Of a stretch of 31,302 bases of DNA, positions 1 to 7,881 are shown piece after piece. The position numbers were made by a program, and so were the translations under genes. The stretch covers positions 1 to 31,302 of the forward strand of contig JALCCG010000230.1 in the NCBI GenBank assembly GCA_023212695.1, given 5' to 3'. Origin of the DNA: Sporisorium sorghi. Taxonomy: Eukaryota; Basidiomycota; Ustilaginomycetes; Ustilaginales; Ustilaginaceae. The notes beneath the pieces were generated by a model. It worked only from the letters and a program-made list of their open reading frames with translations. It had not been told where the DNA came from and searched no databases. Within the stretch, counting starts at the first letter, position 1. Every line of letters starts with the position of its first letter.

Positions 1-300
1 GGCATTGTGTTGCTGTGTGAGCAAGGACAAGATTGACTAGGCATAGTAGGCATTGGCAGCTCGACGACGAGATTGCCACGGGTCGGACGAGGGCGACAGC
101 TTGGTGGCGTGACACACCTCATCTGGTGGGAGTGTTGTGGGCCTTGGGCGCCCAGCTCACCTCTCAGGAGCAGTCTCACCACGTCCTCTAAGCCGGGCAC
201 GTCTGTTTCTGCAGAAGGAGCAAGATATAAAAAGGGGCGCAGCGCTCCGACGGTTTCCCTCCATCCACTCTCACTCAAACCTCTTCTGCACACACACACG
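1..300 (+). promoter_or_regulatory. Upstream region of secreted-protein gene copy 1, with TATA box
   Basis: This is the 5' part of the first tandem unit. A clear TATA box, TATAAAAA, lies at 226-233, about 70 bases before the ATG at 301, and is followed by a pyrimidine-rich leader (roughly 250-300). Sequence resembling positions 26-80 (GATTGACTAGG, then GGCATTG..AGCTCGACGA) recurs at about 1231-1265, and a more diverged version lies near 2500-2545. The promoter was therefore duplicated together with the gene. No other gene is visible in these bases. Confidence 0.6.
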
Positions 301-1026
301 ATGTTGTTCACCCAGCGAAGTGCTCTAGCTGTGGCCTTGCTGGCCCTGACCAACGTTGCTATGGTCGCTGCGGACGACGTACTCTGTGCTCTCCAGCCTC
401 CGCCTCTTCCACGTCACGCGGACTACATCGAAAGATGCACCAAAGTCGCGCAGGGCCCCATGCGGGAAAAGGGCACCTGGCCGTGCTTCAGGCAGTGGAC
501 GTACTACAGCCTTCTGGACGCGGAAGTGTACCCTTCGCTCGAGATTACTGGCAGCGCTGACAGTAACATCATCGCGCCTGAGGACGGAGACCTCTACAGT
601 AAGTTTCACGCTGTGCCCTCCCGTTTGTAGCCATTCTTTCCCGTATGTTGTCAAGCTGACATGTTTCAAGCGCAAACTGAAACGCCAGACTTCACACCTA
701 TGGACAAAACCAAGCCGTTCTCAATCAACTACCCGATCGCGGGCATCTCGTTCAGCTACAATCCCAGCAAGCACCCCAGCTGCTACACCCTCTCGGTCGA
801 CAAGTGGGCCCCCAACACCGACCACGTCATGCACATTCAAGATAGCGGGGGTGCCATTGTGATCTCTACCTCTACGAAACTCAAGTTCCCGAAGAGTGCC
901 AAGTTGTGCGACAGGGCGGTTTACATCGAACTGCGCAAGCGCCTCCACGACGAGCAAGCGATTCGCAGCTTTAGAGATGTAGTTAGTCGTTGTGCTAGCC
1001 AAGTGAGCTGTGTGAAGGCACCGTAA
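301..1026 (+). CDS. Small secreted cysteine-containing protein, tandem copy 1 (effector-like)
   Basis: Two exons, 301-598 and 689-1026, give 211 residues. The intron (599-688) starts GTAAGT, ends CCAG, and has a CTGAC branch-like site. Its position and phase match copies 2 and 3, which supports the model. Residues 1-24 form a signal peptide (hydrophobic core AVALLALTNVAMVAA, then DD), so secretion is expected. Cysteines at 29, 46, 62, 131 and 173 are shared with copy 2. Two more (201, 207) lie in a 24-residue C-terminal extension (188-211), where copies 2 and 3 have a TAG stop and copy 1 has GAG. Shared blocks are WPCF, IAP.DGDL, F.P.DK.KPFSI and CYTL..DKW. No enzyme motif is recognised. A tandem, fast-changing secreted family is typical of smut effectors such as the mig genes, but that assignment is inference. 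Confidence 0.8.
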
Positions 1027-1537
1027 TCGAAAGCAGACATCGAATGTCAAGTCAGTTTGATGTGTGGGAGTTGTGCATCGCCGTGTTAGCCATGAAAGTT
1101 TGAAGTGCTATAAGCTTGGCTAGAACGGTTGAGGTACAGCGTGCAGCTCAGCAACTTCTCGTCCGCAGCACTGTGGTGTCTTTTGCGACTTTGTTGAGTG
1201 TCGGCGCGACGCCGCACAAGCAAGGACGGGATTGACTAGGCGCATGAGGCATTGACAGTTCGACGATCTTGACAAATCTGAGCTCGACTCACTTCGTGGT
1301 GGTGACGTGGGTCGGTGGCTTGAGAAATGAAAATCTGGTCTATGCGAGTGTGTGGGTCTCGGGCGCCCAGCCCCGTAAGTTGCAGACCCACCACTCCTTT
1401 GGATCCGGGCATATCTGTCTCCCCACCAAGAGCAAGCTAGCGCTCCAAAGCAACCTCTCATCCGCTTTCCCTCGGGCACAGCGTTTCAAGGTTGCCTCTC
1501 ATCCACATTCACCTAAACCTCTTCTGCACACCCCAAG
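1027..1537. other. Intergenic region between copies 1 and 2 (duplication junction and promoter of copy 2)
   Basis: No gene seen. It contains one copy of a junction sequence (1053-1094, starting CAGTTTGATGTGTGGG) that recurs at 2354-2394, a spacing of 1301 bases. From about 1210 it is promoter sequence homologous to that of copies 1 and 3. The stretch aligned with the TATA box of copy 1 is missing here: after GAGCAAG the sequence passes directly to CTAGCGCTCC. Confidence 0.6.
1053..1094 (+). repeat. Tandem-unit junction repeat, copy A
   Basis: About 40 bases, starting CAGTTTGATGTGTGGG and reading on through TTGTGCATCGCCGTGTTAGCC, are nearly identical to 2354-2394. They mark equivalent points of successive units of the duplication, with a period of 1301 bases. 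Confidence 0.8.
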
Positions 1538-2165
1538 ATGTTGTTCACCCAGCAAAACGCACTAGCTGTGGCCTTGCTCGCTTTGACCAGCGTCGCTGTG
1601 GTCGCTGCAGACGACGAGGTCTGCAGTGACCATCCTCCGGTTCTCCCGGACAATTACGAGTACAAGCTCAGATGCGACGATAGCGTGCCAAAGATACCGA
1701 TACAGTCCGGGATCTGGCCGTGCTTCACGCATTTTTCCTGGGAATACAGCCTGCTGGGCGCTACTATCTATCCCTCGTTCGAAGACACTGCTCCGGCTGA
1801 CAGCAGCATCATCGCGCCCAAGGACGGCGACCTCTGGGGTAAGCGAAGTTTGTCCTGCTCGTCTGGTAACCAGGAACTCATGCTGACATCCTCTTGAGAA
1901 ACCAGGATTTACTCCGAGGGATAAGAGCAAGCCCTTCTCGATCCGATACAACTTTGCCGGAACCTCGATCCACTACAAGCCTAGCGAGGACCCCGACTGC
2001 TACACGCTCACGATAGACAAGTGGGATCGCAACAGCAAGTTCATGATGAGTATCCTCAATTCTGGAGGAGACAGTGTGATGGATAACTGGAACAGGGACA
2101 TTACGAGCAAGATGTTGTGCTTAAAAGAGGTCACCATCGACATGTTCGATCACTTCGACTACTAG
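1538..2165 (+). CDS. Small secreted cysteine-containing protein, tandem copy 2 (effector-like)
   Basis: Exons 1538-1838 and 1906-2165 give 186 residues. The 67-base intron (1839-1905) starts GTAAGC, ends ACCAG, and is in the same phase and place as in copy 1. The signal peptide is residues 1-24 (MLFTQQNALAVALLALTSVA, then VVAADD). Five cysteines (29, 46, 62, 132, 172) align with those of copy 1. Shared blocks are WPCF, SSIIAPKDGDLW, KPFSI and DCYTLTIDKW. The protein stops at TAG 2163-2165, just where copy 1 reads through. Outside the signal peptide and these blocks the two proteins differ strongly, unlike their well-conserved intergenic sequence, which hints at fast protein change. Its promoter lacks the TATA box of copy 1. 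Function is unknown; a secreted effector is the likely class. Confidence 0.8.
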
Positions 2166-2212
2166 CAGTCGATTCGCAGCTTGGGAGATGTACGTAGTCA
2201 ATTGTGCGAGCG

Positions 2213-2349
2213 AAAAATCTTTCATGTAGTGACACAGCAGCCGTGAACATCCGCCGAATTCAAAACATCTTTCGTCGAGTCGTGTTCTCGCTTCTCGCCG
2301 TCCCTGTCAGGCTTGAGCATCGGCTCCTTATCTCCCATCTCCGATCGCA
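2213..2349 (-). pseudogene. Relic of the 3' end of the FAD-dependent oxidoreductase gene
   Basis: Read on the minus strand, this stretch encodes a C-terminal tail with EKREHDSTKDVL followed by GCCVTT and a stop. The intact oxidoreductase ends EKREHDSAKDAL, then GCCAIT and a stop. Similarity fades upstream: GVRSE here against GARDGE in the intact gene. It breaks off at about 2349, directly before the junction repeat. About 45 codons of an adjacent gene were therefore carried along when the secreted-protein unit duplicated. There is no start and no upstream exon, so it is a non-functional fragment. Confidence 0.85.
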
Positions 2350-2353
2350 CCCC

Positions 2354-2394
2354 CAGTTTGATGTGTGGGAGTTGTGCATCGCCGTGTTAGCCAT
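2354..2394 (+). repeat. Tandem-unit junction repeat, copy B
   Basis: Nearly identical to 1053-1094. Here it abuts the oxidoreductase relic. In copy A the relic is absent, so unit 1 has lost about 150 bases or never had them. Confidence 0.8.
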
Positions 2395-2830
2395 TAAAGA
2401 GATTGAAGCATTGCAGTCAGCTCAGCAACTTCTCGTCCAGCAGCACTTTCGAGTTGCCGCGTTTAAGCTGAGTGGCTGCACGATGTCGTGCGAGCACATT
2501 CAAGCTTTACTAGGTAATATGGGCAATGACAGCTCGACGACGAGGCTGCCGTGGAGCGGCCTAGGACTAGGGCGACAGCTTTGTGGACAAATTCGAGCTC
2601 CACTCAGTCCGGATGAGGGTGGCGAAGTGAGACGGTGACCTTGACACCACCTCATCTGTTGCCAGATGTTGTGCATCCTAGGCTTTCCAACCAACTCCTA
2701 AGGAGCAAACCCACCGTGCATTCTGAGCCGAGCCGGGCACGTCTGATCTTCCAGAAAGAACAAGATACAAAACGGGCACGGCGCTCCAACGTTACCTTTC
2801 ATCCACTTCCACCTCTCCTGGAGACACAAG

Positions 2831-3512
2831 ATGTTGTTCATACCGCAAACTCTCCCAGCTGTGGCCTTGCTCGTCTTGGCCAGCGTCGCCGTCGTCGCTG
2901 CAGACGACGAGGTCTGCACCAGCCAGCCCGCGCCCCTTCCTCGCAACAAGGACTACAATGCCAGATGCAACTACAGTGGCCCCTGGCCGTGCTTCCGGTA
3001 GTACACATACTTCAGCCTTGAGTACGCCGAGGTGTACCCTTCGCTCGAGATCACTGGCACTGCTGACAGCAGCGTCATCGCGCCCGATAACGGGGACCTC
3101 TTCAGTAAGCCATCACCCTCGCAGCCTTTTTTTTTTTTTTTTTTTTTTTTCTTTTTCCCCAAGCTGACATGATCTTTCACGCAGACTTTGCACCCATGGA
3201 CAAAACCAAGCCGTTCTCGATCAACTACCCGATCGCGGGCATCTTGTTGTACTACTCGCCCGACGACGACGGCCACTGCTATACGCTCTCGGTCCACAAG
3301 TGGGACGTCACTCGATGATCGTCGAGAACGACCGCACGGACTTGTTGATCGCCACGTTTTCGGGACCAGACCCTTTTACGGGACCAGACCCTTTTACGGG
3401 ACCAGACCCTTTTACGGGACCAGACCCTTTTACGGGACAAGACGTCCCGCAGAGTGTCCATACGTGCCTGTGGACAGTTTACATCAAACTGCGTAAGCCC
3501 GGAGATGTCTAG
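2831..3512 (+). pseudogene. Broken third copy of the secreted-protein gene
   Basis: Homologous along its length to copies 1 and 2. The signal peptide begins MLFIPQTLPAVALLVLASVA, followed by VCTSQPAPLPRNKDY and GPWPCFR. The intron is at 3105-3184 (GTAAGC ... CGCAG), with a polypyrimidine stretch expanded to 24 consecutive T (3127-3150). Exon 2 starts in the expected phase with NFAPMDKTKPFSI. Two lesions disable it. Codon 57 is TAG (2999-3001), where copy 1 has CAG. After VHKWDVTR the frame ends at TGA 3316-3318, while homology resumes in another frame up to VYIKLRK and the TAG at 3510-3512. Four copies of an 18-bp repeat sit in the C-terminal part. A truncated secreted peptide of 56 residues could still be made, but a functional protein like its sisters is unlikely. 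Confidence 0.85.
3362..3442 (+). repeat. 18-bp minisatellite inside the pseudogene
   Basis: Four perfect head-to-tail copies of GGGACCAGACCCTTTTAC at 3362, 3380, 3398 and 3416, then a partial fifth (GGGACAAGAC) from 3434. The period is a multiple of three, so one frame reads (GPDPFT)n without a stop. Neither sister gene has it, so it arose after duplication. Confidence 0.95.
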
Positions 3513-3568
3513 TGGTTTGATTCGCCGTTTGGGAGATGTACGTAGTCGCGGTGCTAGCGAAAAGCCTT

Positions 3569-5212
3569 TCATGTGATGGCACAGCAGCCTGTAGCAGACG
3601 CTGGGGGCGAACCTAGTGCATCTTTCGCCGAGTCGTGTTCTCGTTTCTCGCTGCGCCCGTCAATGTTGAGCTTGTCCGATCGCAACTCTCCGTCCCTTGC
3701 GCCTTGCGTGAGGTAACACTGCGGGAAGCCCTCCCTCTTCCTCCATGCCTCGCCCTTGGCATCAGCCCACACCATGTCCGCAACGACGGTCGCGCAGCCC
3801 CAGGCCCTTGTCATGCCGTGCCCGCTGTACCCTGCAGCCATATACTCCTTCCCTTCCCTCCTGCACTCCTCGCTCCACAACACGGGCCCGACCAGCGGAT
3901 CCTTGGACTTCGTATAGCCCATCACGCCCGTCCACTCCATCTGCACGCCCTCACCCGAATACGATCGCGGGAAGACCTTCGCCAGATACGGATGGAGGAA
4001 CGCCGACACCTGCGGGTTGAGCGTCGTATCGTCGGCCATGCGCCACTCTCGACCATCAGCGTGCTCGCGCCCCCCACCTAGGATGTACAGCGGCGCCGCC
4101 GCCGCCGCTGTCGAAGCAGACTCGGCCGCCGGCCGCTGATGCCCATACTCGTACCCTCCGCCTGCACTCAGCCCCATTCCCCACAGATACATCCGCTGCG
4201 TGGGCGCAACCGCTACGACCTGCGCACGCGTGGGGACGATGCCGCCGTCGCTCGAGCTGAGCTGCGGAAGCAGGTGCGACGCGTACCCGTTGGTGGCGTG
4301 TACGACGTATTTGGCTTCGATGTCGCCTTTGGCCGTGGACAGGACACTGACGCCTGGCGACGGTGATGCGATGCCGAGTACGGGCAGTTCGGTGATGACG
4401 TTGAGCGCGATTCCTCTAGCCGCAGCGATGCGGTGTGCGCGCCTGTAGATGACGCTCACCAGCGCGCGGGGATGCAGCGTTGCGCCGGGGATCTCGTACA
4501 CCGCCACGACACCTGCTGGGCAGTTCATGCGTCTGTCGACCTCGTCTTTAGGCACACGACGCACCCGATCGACAAACTTGCGCAGCGGCTCGTGCTGTGC
4601 AGCTTGCGCAAGCGACTGCTCGAACGCATCCACCTCGGCCTGCTCGAAGCACAAGTGCCAGTTTTGGTCGTCCGTAAAGCCGATCCCTTCCGCAGCGTGC
4701 TCCTGCGCGATGATCGAGCGGATCGCATCGGCAGTCTGGCTCTCGAACTCTAGGATCTCCGCGACCTCTCTAGCAGACTCGGTGCTGATCTCGTCTGCAC
4801 TGAGACCGGAGACACGTGCACCAAGCAAACGGTTAGGGTTGGCAGCAAGATCGGTGTACGCAAGCGCAGAGGCAGCCGTCAGATGCCCGCCGTTCCTGCC
4901 CGTAGCACCCGAGCAAAACCCGCGCGCCTCGACGATCGTAACCGACTTGATCGGCGATGTTGAGGCTGGAGCAGAGTCGACCAGGTGATATGCCGTAGAC
5001 ACACCCGTAATGCCAGAGCCAATTATGACGACATCCGACTTTGCGGGCAGTGTACCGAGCGAGCCAGGAAGCAGATGCGCAGCAGTGGTGGCCATCCAGT
5101 AGCTGATCGTAGCTTTATCGGACGAAGAGGGCAGCGGCGCGGGTGTTGGTGCGACTTGGTCGATGCCGATGGTCGAGATGTCGACGTATTCTTGCTTGTT
5201 TTCGTTCGACAT
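3569..5212 (-). CDS. FAD-dependent oxidoreductase (DAO family)
   Basis: 547 residues with no intron. The N-terminal Rossmann fold is clear: DVVIIGSGITG at about 60-70 (GxGxxG), an acidic residue in VTIVEA (Glu95) for the ribose of FAD, and CSGATGRNGGH at 100-110, typical of the DAO (D-amino acid oxidase-like, Pfam DAO) family. The C-terminal FAD contact region AAGYSGHGMTRAWG is present. Related fungal proteins oxidise amines or amino acids, but the substrate cannot be read from the sequence. There is no signal peptide and no C-terminal peroxisomal SKL, so it is probably cytosolic. The start MSNENKQ leaves about 55 residues before the Rossmann fold. The gene converges with the secreted-protein pseudogene, leaving only 56 bases between them. 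Its last ~45 codons occur again as a relic at 2213-2349. Confidence 0.88.
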   Translation of the reverse strand: MSNENKQEYVDISTIGIDQVAPTPAPLPSSSDKATISYWMATTAAHLLPGSLGTLPAKSDVVIIGSGITGVSTAYHLVDSAPASTSPIKSVTIVEARGFCSGATGRNGGHLTAASALAYTDLAANPNRLLGARVSGLSADEISTESAREVAEILEFESQTADAIRSIIAQEHAAEGIGFTDDQNWHLCFEQAEVDAFEQSLAQAAQHEPLRKFVDRVRRVPKDEVDRRMNCPAGVVAVYEIPGATLHPRALVSVIYRRAHRIAAARGIALNVITELPVLGIASPSPGVSVLSTAKGDIEAKYVVHATNGYASHLLPQLSSSDGGIVPTRAQVVAVAPTQRMYLWGMGLSAGGGYEYGHQRPAAESASTAAAAAPLYILGGGREHADGREWRMADDTTLNPQVSAFLHPYLAKVFPRSYSGEGVQMEWTGVMGYTKSKDPLVGPVLWSEECRREGKEYMAAGYSGHGMTRAWGCATVVADMVWADAKGEAWRKREGFPQCYLTQGARDGELRSDKLNIDGRSEKREHDSAKDALGSPPASATGCCAIT

Positions 5213-5670
5213 CTTCCGAGCCGTCTAGGATCTGGTTTGAAGATGGTGGTGGTTGTACGCTAGGATGCGCTGCGTGACAGCTTGATTAGCGTTGCATCGT
5301 TCAGGGTCCAAGCGCGAAAAAGGGCCGATTCGGCCGAAAGAACGCCTCATTTCACACGCTCTAGACACGCCGACGGAGTTGAAGGTGGCCACGCCTCGTA
5401 CTTGGATTTGGCAGGGAAATTCGAGTTACCAGGCGTGGCCACATTTTGGATTTTGGATTTTCCTTGAATTTTCCAACCTGTATTTTCCCCAAGCTACCAT
5501 CACCAATTCGAACCCCCTTCAACTGACGGACCCTTGAAAACTGTGAAAGCGTTCTTGGCTCTGCACCACCGGTTACAGTGAAAATGCCGTTGTGCAGCCT
5601 TAACCGGAGTCCAGAAGTTGGTCTTTAACCCCCGCGCATCCTCCTCCTCGCAACCATCATCACTGTTTAG
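5213..5670. promoter_or_regulatory. Divergent promoter of oxidoreductase and enoyl-CoA hydratase/isomerase
   Basis: 458 bases between two divergently transcribed genes, with no ORF worth calling. It holds a perfect 12-bp inverted repeat: GTGGCCACGCCT at 5385-5396 and AGGCGTGGCCAC at 5431-5442, 34 bases apart. An AT-richer block with repeated GGATTTT follows (5445-5480). The 5' part of the right-hand gene is pyrimidine-rich just before its ATG. Confidence 0.55.
5385..5442. repeat. 12-bp inverted repeat in divergent promoter
   Basis: The arms 5385-5396 and 5431-5442 are exact reverse complements. Each contains the palindrome GTGGCCAC. It could be paired binding sites for a dimeric regulator of both flanking genes; no specific factor is recognised. 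Confidence 0.7.
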
Positions 5671-6660
5671 ATGTTTCGCTCCTCTTTGCGCGCCATCAAC
5701 ATCATTCGCGCAACCTCGACCTTGACCCACTCGATCCCCTTCAGAGCTGCGATCCGCCCTGTACAGCTGCGAGCCAAGCATACATCCATCGACCCACTGC
5801 GCCCGTTCGACCCCTCTCGCGTTCCCCAGTACGACGCCTCCCGCGCCACTGCAGCCATGAAGTCGTACACGCAGTACTTCCCTTCCGAAGCGGAAGCGCT
5901 GGTGAAGCTTGAGTTCGACGGTGATGCTCGAATCTGGGTGTTGACGATGCTGGGCAAAGAGACGGCGGACAACCGGTTGACGCACGCGCTGATTGGCAGA
6001 GCGCTCCTGCCCGCGCTCGAGCACATCGAGGAGCGCTGGGGCGACATGCTCGGCTCCGGGGAGTCCGCGCTCGGTGCTGCGCTCGTCTCCACCGGCGGCA
6101 CGCACGACTCGGCCAGAATCTACTCCAACGGCCTCGACTTTGAAAAGGCCACGGCGGACGCGCACTTCTTCGACACGCACCTCAACGCGCTCTACGAAAA
6201 GCTGCTCACCTTCCCCATCCCCACCATCGCCGCTATCAACGGCCACGCGTTCGCCGCGGGTTTCGGCCTGGCATGCTCGCACGATTACAGGGTCATGAAC
6301 GCAAAGCGCGGGTACCTGTGCATGAACGAGATCGACTTTGGCGCCCCCCTCCCGTTCGGGCTCCAGCAGGCGCTGGCCAGTAAGATCGCTGATAAGCGCA
6401 CCATGCGCAAGATCGTCCTCGAGGGCCACAGGTTTAGTGCAAAGGAGGCTCACGACGCCGGCTTCGTCGATGCGCTCGCAGAGTCGCCAAAGGATACGCT
6501 CGACAAGGCGCTCCAGCTGGCGGACAAGATCAAAGTCAAGGCCAAAATGAACGCCTGGGGCAGCAACAAGCAGGTCATCTACGCAGATGCTATCAGGGCG
6601 ACCAGGACGAGCAACGACGATGCCAACGTGCAGCTCTTTACTCCGCGCGCCAAATATTGA
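5671..6660 (+). CDS. Enoyl-CoA hydratase/isomerase family protein, mitochondrial-type
   Basis: 329 residues with no intron; TAG lies immediately before the ATG, which fixes the start. Residues 1-37 are rich in Arg, Ser and Ala with no acidic residue, as in a mitochondrial presequence. The crotonase fold follows. NGHAFAAGFGLACSHDYRVM (190-209) is the oxyanion-hole and trimer signature, and MNEIDFGAPLP (218-228) carries Glu220. These two motifs most resemble the delta3,delta2-enoyl-CoA isomerase (ECI) branch, which uses a single glutamate. A role in moving double bonds during unsaturated fatty-acid beta-oxidation is therefore the best guess; hydratase activity is possible. The C-terminus (RAKY) is not a peroxisomal PTS1. 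About 60 residues (100-160) between the first strands and the oxyanion motif are longer than in short hydratases. It is divergent from the oxidoreductase and converges with the copper transporter. Confidence 0.85.
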   Translation: MFRSSLRAINIIRATSTLTHSIPFRAAIRPVQLRAKHTSIDPLRPFDPSRVPQYDASRATAAMKSYTQYFPSEAEALVKLEFDGDARIWVLTMLGKETADNRLTHALIGRALLPALEHIEERWGDMLGSGESALGAALVSTGGTHDSARIYSNGLDFEKATADAHFFDTHLNALYEKLLTFPIPTIAAINGHAFAAGFGLACSHDYRVMNAKRGYLCMNEIDFGAPLPFGLQQALASKIADKRTMRKIVLEGHRFSAKEAHDAGFVDALAESPKDTLDKALQLADKIKVKAKMNAWGSNKQVIYADAIRATRTSNDDANVQLFTPRAKY

Positions 6661-6809
6661 TGCCGCGTGTCGCTTCCATGACCGCTCTGTATCGAGTACA
6701 CATTGCTAATGTAGCTGCATTGCTGAACGGGCATCGTCAAGATTGCACCTTGTCGTTGGTGCAATTTCGTGAGCGGTTCGTTACCCCGACGCTATGTGCT
6801 AGACTGCGA

Positions 6810-7487
6810 CTACATGTGACAAGCAAGCCCCTTATCATCCGCCGCCGAGCCCGCTAGCAAACCACTACTCAAGTCGCGGTTGAACCAGTAATGACCCAAT
6901 CCCGCGCCGACCACGATCGCGGCGATGACGTACGCGTTGAACGTCATGCTTATCAACATGAGCACAAAGCTGATTCCGATCGAGGTGGCGTACAGGCTGC
7001 TGCGCCAGATCTGGGTCCTGCGGGATGTTTCGAGCGGTTTGATCCATCTCTCGCGTCCGGGTTGCTTGTCCAGGCCGAGTATGGAGGATGAAGATGAGGC
7101 GGAGCGGCGTTTTGCGCTAGAGATGGAGCGGCGGTCGGCTATCCCCGCTGCGCTGTTGGAGGTGGAGGAGGAGCCCGGGTTGGTGGTGGGCAGCAGCAGC
7201 GATGCGCGTCGTCGATGCGTCGCTCCTGTCAGCGACGAGGTGGAGCGCGCGAGTCGCGAGTCGAGGCGCCGGATGTACAGCCGCAACCACTCGTACAGCA
7301 CTGCGGAGAAGGCGATGAGCGTGAGCGAGAGGTACAGCGACAGGGGCGTCGTGATGCGCCAGCTTGAGGTGAGGATGCAGATGCCCGTCGTGTCCCAGTT
7401 CCACACCATGTTCATTTTGCACGAGGACATGTCGCCGTGGTCCATGCCTCCGTGCCCGCCGCCGTGCTCCATGCCGCCGTGGTTCAT
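6810..7487 (-). CDS. Ctr-type high-affinity copper transporter
   Basis: 225 residues. The short N-terminal ectodomain is rich in Met, His and Gly (MNHGGMEHGGGHGGMDHGDM), followed by SCKMNMVWNW, the pre-membrane copper-binding segment of Ctr proteins. Three membrane segments follow, at about 46-68, 165-182 and 184-201. The hallmark MxxxM is Met177-LIS-Met181 in the second, and GxxxG is Gly194..Gly198 (GAGLG) in the third; together they line and pack the trimeric Cu(I) pore. The loop between segments 1 and 2 is long (about 95 residues), Ser- and Arg-rich and cytosolic. It may be a regulatory region. A C-terminal Cys-His pair (LACHM) could hand copper to chaperones. Plasma membrane or vacuolar location cannot be decided. 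It converges with the enoyl-CoA gene, 149 bases away. Confidence 0.92.
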   Translation of the reverse strand: MNHGGMEHGGGHGGMDHGDMSSCKMNMVWNWDTTGICILTSSWRITTPLSLYLSLTLIAFSAVLYEWLRLYIRRLDSRLARSTSSLTGATHRRRASLLLPTTNPGSSSTSNSAAGIADRRSISSAKRRSASSSSSILGLDKQPGRERWIKPLETSRRTQIWRSSLYATSIGISFVLMLISMTFNAYVIAAIVVGAGLGHYWFNRDLSSGLLAGSAADDKGLACHM

Positions 7488-7881
7488 CGTGGTTGCAGAG
7501 TCGTCGCCGTGAGAAGCCGGTGCCGGATACCAACGACGTCGACAATCGAGAACCGTGTTCGCCTAAGTTGCGCCTCTATGTACGAGAGGTAGAGTGCTGA
7601 GTAAGAATCTGTCCGCAAGTGATGATGTTCGTCAGCCAAGATGATGATGATGGAAGTGTTGAGGGTCGGAGAAAAAGCTGATGACGGGGCTCAGATCAGC
7701 TGCACGCTTTTCGCTTAGAAAAATTCAAGCTCAACTCGCTTTCGCGCTCGTCTATCCGACCAAAAAAAAAAAAAAAAAAAAGGCTCCGAGCGCACACAAC
7801 CCCTACACACGACACGGAGACGACACGGACCTCTTTCTATCACAGCAGCAGCATCGTCATCATCATTCGTTTAGAGCTACA
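7488..7881. other. Promoter region of the copper transporter
   Basis: 394 bases between the copper transporter start and the end of the bromodomain gene, both on the minus strand. It contains a run of 20 A (7762-7781) and a GATGAT-rich patch (7620-7650). I looked for a yeast Mac1-type TTTGCTC element and found none. No gene seen. Confidence 0.4.

Larger units (their letters stand above)
2166..2830. other. Intergenic region between copies 2 and 3
   Basis: It holds, in order, a 3' flank homologous to the end of copy 1, a minus-strand relic of the oxidoreductase C-terminus (2213-2349), the junction repeat (2354-2394), and the promoter of copy 3. That promoter has a degenerate TATA element, TACAAAAC, at 2766-2773. 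A plus-strand open frame across 2204-2638 is incidental, because the homologies cross its frame. Confidence 0.7.

Noticed and set aside
73..300. N-terminal extension of secreted copy 1 upstream of 301
   Set aside because: The frame is open, but it crosses the TATA box and leader. Starting at 301 gives a proper signal peptide shared by all three copies.
2204..2638. Plus-strand 144-codon open frame between copies 2 and 3
   Set aside because: It crosses the oxidoreductase relic and the junction repeat. Both are explained by duplication, and no homologous frame is kept in the other units.
3127..3156. T-run as a Pol III terminator or transposon poly-A tail
   Set aside because: It lies at the polypyrimidine position of an intron that is shared with copies 1 and 2, so simple expansion of that tract explains it.
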